From NCBI GenBank assembly GCA_963820055.1, contig CAWFYJ010000004.1:682001-746000 (forward strand): a stretch of 64,000 bases of DNA. Direction: 5' to 3'. The DNA is from RHKX01 sp963820055. Lineage in GTDB: Bacteria > Actinomycetota > Thermoleophilia > Solirubrobacterales > 70-9. The notes beneath the pieces are model-generated. The model did not search any database. It saw only the letters and a program-made list of their open reading frames with translations, and was not told the DNA's origin. Of this stretch, positions 59,254 through 64,000 are shown piece by piece (position 1 is the stretch's first letter; each line of letters begins with the position of its first letter). Both the position numbers and the translations under genes were made by a program.

Positions 59254-60266
59254 GCCCGCAGGTGAAGCTCGTCGACACGACGATGCGGGACGGCTCCCAC
59301 TCCGTCGCGCACCAGTACACGCCCGAGCAGGTCGCCACGGCCGCCAAGCTCCTCGACGACGCCGGGGTCTGGGCGATCGCGGTCGGTCACGGTGACGGCC
59401 TCGGCGCGAACTCCCGCCAGTACGGCTTCGGCGCATACCCCGATGCGGAGCTGCTGCGAGCGCGCCGCCGACGTCATCGAGCGGGCCGAGATCGCGGTCG
59501 CTCTGCTGCCCGGGCATCGGCACCAAGGAGGACCTCCGGGCCGCGCACGACGCAGGCGCGACGGTCGTCCGCGTCTCGACCGTGATCACCGAGGCCGACA
59601 TCGGGATCCAGCACCTCAAGCTCGCCCGCGAGCTGGGCATGGCTGCGCACAGCCACCTCAACATGGCCTCGATCGGCTCCGTCGAGCAGACCGTGGAAGC
59701 GGCGCGCATCGTCGTCGACGCCGGCAGCACGGCCGCCTATCTCGTCGACACCTGCGGGGCGTTCCTCCAGGACGACGTCCGCGCCCGGGTCAGTGCGCTT
59801 CGCGAGGCACTCGACGACGAGATCGAGATCGGGATCCACGAGCACAACAACCTCTCGCTCGCCGTCTCGAACAGCCTCGCGGCGATCCAGGAGGGGGCGA
59901 CGATCGCCGACGTGACGCTCGCCGGAATGGGCGCCGGTGCCGGCAACTGCCAGGGCGAGGCGCTCGTCGCGGTCCTCGAGCGCCTCGGGCATCGATTCCG
60001 GCGCCGACCTATTCGCCCTCCAGGACGCGGCCGACGGGTTCGTCCGCAAGGAGCTGATGCCGGGACCGATCGTCGTCGACCGGCTGACGGCATCGATGGG
60101 ATACGCGAACGTCCCGGCGAGCTTCCTCCTCCACGCGATCCGCGCCGGCGAGCGCTTCGGCGTCGACCCGCGGAGCATCATCCTCGCACTCGGCGAGCGC
60201 AAGGCGGTGACGGGTCAGGAGGACATGATCCTCGACGTCGCCGCGGGCCTGGCGCAACCGGCATGA
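59250..60266 (+). pseudogene. 4-hydroxy-2-oxovalerate aldolase (DmpG/MhpE-like), three +1 frameshifts as sequenced
   Basis: About 335 residues. VKLVDTTMRDGSHSVAHQYT carries the metal Asp and catalytic Arg/His, HSHLNMASIGSVEQT and IHEHNNLSLAVSNSLAAIQEG the metal histidines, and MGYANVPASFLLHAIRAGER with GQEDMILDVA form the C-terminal domain that docks to the acylating dehydrogenase. +1 indels near 59462, 59514 and 59985 (the last two both in a GGG-C-ATC context). It cleaves 4-hydroxy-2-oxo acids to pyruvate and an aldehyde channelled to the partner enzyme. Confidence 0.85.
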
Positions 60267-61586
60267 ACGCGGCCGGCGGCGTCCGCTGTTCGTCATCGAC
60301 GACGACCCGACCGGCGCCCAGGCTCAGGCGGACGTGCCGATCCTGCTCGGCTGGGACCTCGGAGCTGATCGCCGCGGCGGCGCGCGGAGGGGCCGCGCGC
60401 TCTGCATCTGCTGACCAACAGCCGCGCCCTCGACGCCGAGGGCGCCTACGCGATCGTCCGCGACGCGGCCGAGGCGGTCGCCGCCGCCGCCCCGGACCCG
60501 CGGGTGGTCCTCCGCGGCGACAGCACCCTCCGCGGCCATCTCCTGCCCGAGTACGAGGCGACCCGGGACGCACTCTGGCCCGGCGCAGGCCCCGCCGCTT
60601 CTGCTCGTGCCGGCGCTCCCGGCGGCGGGGCGGATCACCCGCGACGGGCGTCCATTGGCTGGTCCGGGACGGAAGGCGCATCGCGCTCGCCGACACGGAG
60701 TTCGCTCGCGACGGCGAGTTCACCTACTCGACGCGCGCGGCTGCTCGACTGGGCCGAAGAACGTTCGGGCGGCCTCTTCCCGGCAGCCGACGGAATCGAG
60801 ATCGGCCGGGACGGTGGTCCGCTCCGCCGAAGGCCCCGGCGCGTCGCCGAGGCGCTGGTCGGGCGGCCGTTGCGGCCGGCCCCGGCCGTCGTCGTCCCCG
60901 ACGCCGAGTCGAACGCCGACCTGCGAAGCGATCGCCGACCGGCCTCGGCGCAGGCGCGCGAGCGGAATCCGGCGATCATCGTCCGCTGCGGGCCCGCCTT
61001 CGCGAGCATCCTCTCGGGGGCGGCGGCCACGGACGTGGTCGCACTTCCGCGAGGTCGGCCGGGGGCTGCTCGTAGTCGTCGGCTCGCACGTGCCGATGAC
61101 GACCGCCGCAACTGGACGGCGCTCGAACGCGCGCGCACCCGAGTCGGTGATCGAGGTCGACGCGGGCGCGCTCGCCGGCGGCGATCGCGGACGCCGCCGT
61201 CGAAGCCGCGCGTCGAGGCAGGCGCGGGTTCTGCTCGACCGGGACCGGCTCGCGATCGTCGCGACCCCCCGGACGGTCGACCCGGACGCGCTCGGGCCGA
61301 GCGCCGGGGATCCGCATCGCCCGATCGGGCTCGCGCGCGTCGTCGCCGAGCTCGCGGGACGCGCACGACGTCCTGCTCTCGAAGGGCGGAATCACTTCGG
61401 CGGTGAACGTCAAGGAGGGGCTGCGGTGCCCGGCGCGCCCAGATCGTCGGACCGGTCACCGCGGGCATCGCGCTCTGGGAGGTCCACACCGACGGCGGCG
61501 ACCGCCGTCCGGTGATCGTCTTCCCGGGTAACGTCGGCGAAGCCCATGAGCTCGCCGATCTCGTGAAGCGGCTGATCGGGGACTAG
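60263..61586 (+). pseudogene. Four-carbon acid sugar kinase family (DUF1537), many frameshifts as sequenced
   Basis: About 435 residues when frames are joined. N-terminal LFVIDDDPTGAQAQADVPIL is the family signature; then TNSRALDAEGAYAIVRDAAE, VVLRGDSTLRGHLLPEYEAT, LLLVPALPAAGRITRDGVHW and C-terminal LLSKGGITSAVNVKEGLR plus VIVFPGNVGEAHELADLVKR. At least six +1 and one -1 events. DUF1537 kinases phosphorylate erythronate, threonate or 3-oxo-tetronate type acids. The ATG overlaps the aldolase stop (ATGA) and its TAG is followed at once by the next ATG. Confidence 0.8.
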
Positions 61587-62439
61587 ATGCTGACCTCGTT
61601 CATCGATCTGCTCGAGGAGAGCGAGCGGCGCGGAAGCGCCCTCGGCGCTTTCACGTGTTACGACCTCGAGGTCGCCGCGCGCAGTCCTCGACGCGGCCGC
61701 CGCACGCGATTGCGGCGTCGTGCTGCTGATCAGCCGCGACGCCTTCGCAGCGCCCGGTGGCGACCTGCTCCTCGCCGGCGTCCGCGCGGCGGCCGAGCGG
61801 TCGCCGGCGCGTGCCTGCGTGCAGCTCGACCACGTCGCCGACATTGAGCTTGATCGAGGCGGCGCTCGAGCTCGGGGCCGGGCGCCGTGATGGCCGACGG
61901 CTCGAAGCTTCCCTTCGACGAGAACGTCGCGCTCGTCAGCCGAGGCCCAGCGACTCGCCGGCGCGCACGGCGCCGGCGTCGAGGCCGAGCTCGGCCACGT
62001 CGCGGGCGGTGAGGACGTAGCCGCCGCGACCGAGGCCGGCGGCGCTGACCGATCCTGCCGAGGCGGCCCGCTTCGTCGAGCTGACCGGCGTCGCCCTGCT
62101 CGCCGTCTCGATCGGCAACGTTCACGGCAGGTACGCGAGCGAGCCGAAGCTCGACTGGGAGCTCCTCGCCGCGGCTCGCGGACGACCTCGACGCCGCCGC
62201 TTTCGCTCCACGGCGCCTCGGGCCTGGCCGACGCCGACGTGCGGCGCGCCGTCGGCCTCGGCATCCGCAAGGTCAACGTCAACACCGAGCTCCGCGAGGC
62301 CTACCTGGCCGCGACGGCCGACGCGCTCCCCGCGCGCGCCGACGGGCTTCGCGTCCTCGCCCTCCACCACGCCCAGACCGCAGCCGTTCACCAGCTCGTC
62401 GACGAGAAGATCGGCGTCTTCACGGAAGGAACCACATGA
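61587..62439 (+). pseudogene. Class II (zinc) aldolase, fructose/tagatose-bisphosphate type, seven +1 frameshifts as sequenced
   Basis: About 281 residues. GALGAFTCYDLEVAAAVLDA start, LDHVADIELIEAALELGAG, VEAELGHVAGGEDVA, LAVSIGNVHGRYASEPKLDW (metal His), LHGASGLADADVRRAVGLGI (metal His) and RKVNVNTELREAYLA. Single extra bases near 61680, 61851, 61883, 61938, 62040, 62174 and 62199 each restore the frame when removed. It cleaves a phosphorylated product, perhaps of the upstream kinase, to DHAP plus an aldehyde. Confidence 0.82.
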
Positions 62440-62885
62440 CCCGTCCAACCCCCTCCGCCGCCTCGATCACGTCGCCGTCGCCGTCGCCGACACCGAGGCC
62501 GCTCTCGAGTACTTCACCGGGACGCTCGGCCTCGCGGTCGTCAGCTCGCGAGGAGATCGAGACACCTCACGGTCCGGCTCACCTACCTCGACGCCGGCAG
62601 CATCTTCATTCAGCTTGTCGAGCCGCTCGACGACGCGAGCCCGATCGCCGACTTCATCGCCGCCGAGGGCGAGGGGCTCCACCACATCGCCTTCGGTGTG
62701 GAGGACGTGCCGGGGGACGGCGGCGGCGCTCGCCGACCCTGGCGCGCCGGCGGTCACCGTGGGCAGCGGCCGCGGCCGGCCCTCAGCCTTCGTGCCGGGG
62801 CCGAGCCCATCACGGGCTCCGCGTCGAGGTCACCGGCTTCGACGAGGAAGCAGACGTGGTCGCCCGCCCGGGTCTGATCCCGTGA
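62436..62885 (+). pseudogene. VOC-family protein, methylmalonyl-CoA-epimerase-like, frameshifted as sequenced
   Basis: About 145 residues. LDHVAVAVADTEAALEYFTG starts the first beta-alpha-beta-beta-beta unit, LTYLDAGSIFIQLVEPLDD carries the Gln/Glu metal position, and EGEGLHHIAFGVEDVPGTAA the second His and start of the second unit. A -1 in a C-run near 62450 and +1 events near 62552, 62570 and 62718 interrupt it. Epimerase or isomerase function possible; glyoxalase-type alternatives remain. Overlaps the aldolase stop (ATGA). Confidence 0.75.
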
Positions 62886-62904
62886 CGGGCGCCCGTCCCG
62901 TTCC

Positions 62905-63604
62905 CTACTCGTAGGTCTCGACCTCGAAGTGGGAGAGGCCGTGGTCGTTGTAGGTGTCGCCGACACCGAAGTTGAAGCCGATGCCCGGGGCTCCGGTCTT
63001 CCAGGTGTCGTCGACCGTGGTGATCTTCTTGACCCCGTTGATGTAGCCGGTGATCACGTCGCCTTCGATCGTCGCCTCGATCACGTCGCCGTGCTCGACG
63101 CCGAACTCGGGTCCGGTCTCACGCTGTAGCGAGGTCCAGTCGCCCACCGCTCCGTTCCAGCGGACGATCTCGGCGTAGCCGAGCTCACCCTTCAGGCAGC
63201 GGAAGAAGATCTCGTAGCCGGAGATCGAGTGCGGCGCGAGCGTGTGGCGGAGGCGGATCTGGACCTCCTGGAACCACTCCTCGGTCGGGTTCTCGACGTG
63301 GGCGGTGGCCTTGCCGTGCTGGTTGGGCCCCCACTCGCCGGTCGAGGACCGCCGTCGGGTCGTCGTAGTCGCCCTCCGGGGTCTCGTCCTCGTCGAGCGC
63401 CTCGCCGTCGAGGCTCTGCTCGGCCCGCTTCTCGAGGGCGTTCATCCGCGAGGGCGCGCCGTGGACGAAGCCGTTGGTGATCGTGCAGTCGGTGAAGTCG
63501 ATCGCGTCCTTCTTGCCGTTCAGCCACATCCCGTTCTCCGAGATCGGGTCCTCGTCGACGCTGAAATCGGTCTCGTAGGACCGAACGACTTTCCTCTGCT
63601 CCAT
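62905..63604 (-). pseudogene. LamG/concanavalin-like single-domain protein, one +1 frameshift as sequenced
   Basis: About 232 residues, no signal peptide. Two parts join after a +1 near 63345: the N-terminus (VRSYETDFSVDEDPISENGM to TEWP-like GEWGPNQHGKATAHVENP) and the C-terminus (GELGYAEIVRWNGAVGDWTS; VIEATIEGDVITGYINGVKK; GAPGIGFNFGVGDTYNDHGL). This beta-sandwich order resembles the DUF1080/LamG carbohydrate-binding fold. No catalytic residues assigned. GGAGAG precedes the ATG; an operator-like site lies 32 nt upstream. Confidence 0.7.
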
Positions 63605-63635
63605 TGCGGTTCTCTCCTGGTTGAACTCGGTGAAC

Positions 63636-63649
63636 TGGTCAGATCACCC
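63636..63649. promoter_or_regulatory. Operator-like site upstream of LamG-like gene
   Basis: TGGTCAGATCACCC, one mismatch to TGGT-N6-ACCA, 32 nt before the ATG and next to an AT-rich -10 candidate (TATGAA on the minus strand, 63654-63659). It also faces the D-threonine-aldolase-like gene. Confidence 0.45.
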
Positions 63650-63714
63650 GCTATTCATATCAAACCGTTGACGGCTTGGCCACTCGAGCGGCTATGCTGT
63701 TGACAGGTCATCAG

Positions 63715-64000
63715 ATGAGTTCCCGGATACGCCACCGACCAGGGCAGTTCTCGACTCGGCTCGCCACCTGATCGGCGAGCGGGCGAGCGCGCATTCCGAC
63801 GCCCGGCACTGCTCCTCGATCGCGCGGTTCTGCGCGGGAACATCGCGGAGATGGCGCGGCGCATGGAGCGGCTTCCCGGCGGCCTGCGCCCCCACGCGAA
63901 GATCCACAAGAGCCCCGAGATCGGCCGGATGCAACTCGAGGCCGGAGCGATCGGGCTGACCACGGCGACGGTCTGGGAGGCCTCGGCGATGGTCGCCGCG
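63715..64000 (+). pseudogene. D-threonine-aldolase-like / alanine racemase N-terminal-domain protein (partial, frameshifted)
   Basis: Only the N-terminus is in the window. After an extra G near 63805, the sequence IPTP-ALLLDRAVLRGNIAEMA and LRPHAKIHKSPEIGRMQLEA is typical of the PLP fold-III D-threonine aldolase/D-serine dehydratase family; the PLP Lys is expected in RPHAKIHKS. GAIGLTTATVWEASAMVA follows. The start is unresolved: ATG 63715 is in frame but a TGA at 63769 intervenes, so another indel or a later start is needed. It cleaves beta-hydroxy D-amino acids to glycine plus aldehyde. Confidence 0.7.

Noticed and set aside
63700..63730. Fifth operator copy (AGGTCATCAGATG)
   Set aside because: Half-sites are out of register with the TGGT-N6-ACCA pattern; too weak to claim.
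50061..63900. Programmed +1 ribosomal frameshifting as cause of the split genes
   Set aside because: Far too many events, up to seven in one 850-bp gene, with no shared slippery site; programmed shifts are rare and single.

Overview
The window is high-GC, densely coded bacterial chromosome without rRNA, transposases or CRISPR arrays. Gene content points to Actinobacteriota, most likely the Thermoleophilia/Solirubrobacterales side (inference): a bifunctional-type dCTP deaminase close to the mycobacterial enzyme, menaquinone synthesis, a split cytochrome b whose C-terminal half carries a cytochrome c, Tat export, FCD-type GntR regulators, and many genes whose start codon lies 6-9 nt after a TAnnnT box with no Shine-Dalgarno sequence (apparent leaderless mRNAs).

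Layout. 0-2 kb: sucCD (sucD runs off the left edge). 2-7.2 kb: winged-helix protein, HAD hydrolase, RibD-like reductase, nucleotide-sugar dehydrogenase plus membrane protein, a 36-codon leaderless ORF, an SDR epimerase and tRNA-Lys(CTT). 7.3-12.9 kb: TPR-like membrane protein, tatC, tatA, then a secreted copper cluster (cupredoxin, two-domain multicopper oxidase, second cupredoxin, beta-helix protein). 13-15.1 kb: GntR regulator, dcd, zinc-ribbon protein. 15.3-23.6 kb: one tightly overlapping eight-gene transcription unit, hemB - siroheme-decarboxylase-like/HemL fusion - HepS-like unknown - qcrA - qcrB - qcrC - menG - polyprenyl diphosphate synthase, coupling haem, menaquinone and the bc complex. 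23.6-28.8 kb: lipoprotein, ABC-2 exporter, YmdB phosphodiesterase, diguanylate cyclase, thioesterase. 28.9-31.2 kb: cold-shock protein and a sigma factor / HTH-like / ImmA-IrrE trio. 31.3-38 kb: sulfatase and Stf0 sulfotransferase, a GAF-GGDEF-GAF-GAF-HD-GYP protein, a TPP enzyme. 38-46 kb: ATL protein; a ferredoxin / ferredoxin reductase / ferric-reductase-like / ApbE electron-transfer set; a divergent two-component system; a haem-binding protein.

46.3-64 kb: a second beta-helix gene, an MFS transporter, a SnoaL-like protein, a five-gene peptide/opine-type ABC importer, an FCD GntR regulator and a catabolic run (RidA, DadA-like oxidoreductase, acylating acetaldehyde dehydrogenase, 4-hydroxy-2-oxovalerate aldolase, DUF1537 kinase, class II aldolase, VOC protein, LamG-like protein, D-threonine-aldolase-like protein). 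Most genes here are interrupted by single-base indels, about forty +1 and three -1 by my reading, although protein similarity continues across each one. I annotate each as one gene spanning its fragments. Inverted repeats of the type TGGT-N6-ACCA and TGGT-N3-ACCA lie upstream of the importer, the regulator, RidA and the LamG-like gene, which suggests one regulon. The enzymes are consistent with importing a hydroxylated or D-configured amino compound, oxidising it, and cleaving it to pyruvate or glycine plus an aldehyde that becomes an acyl-CoA. That pathway is inference.
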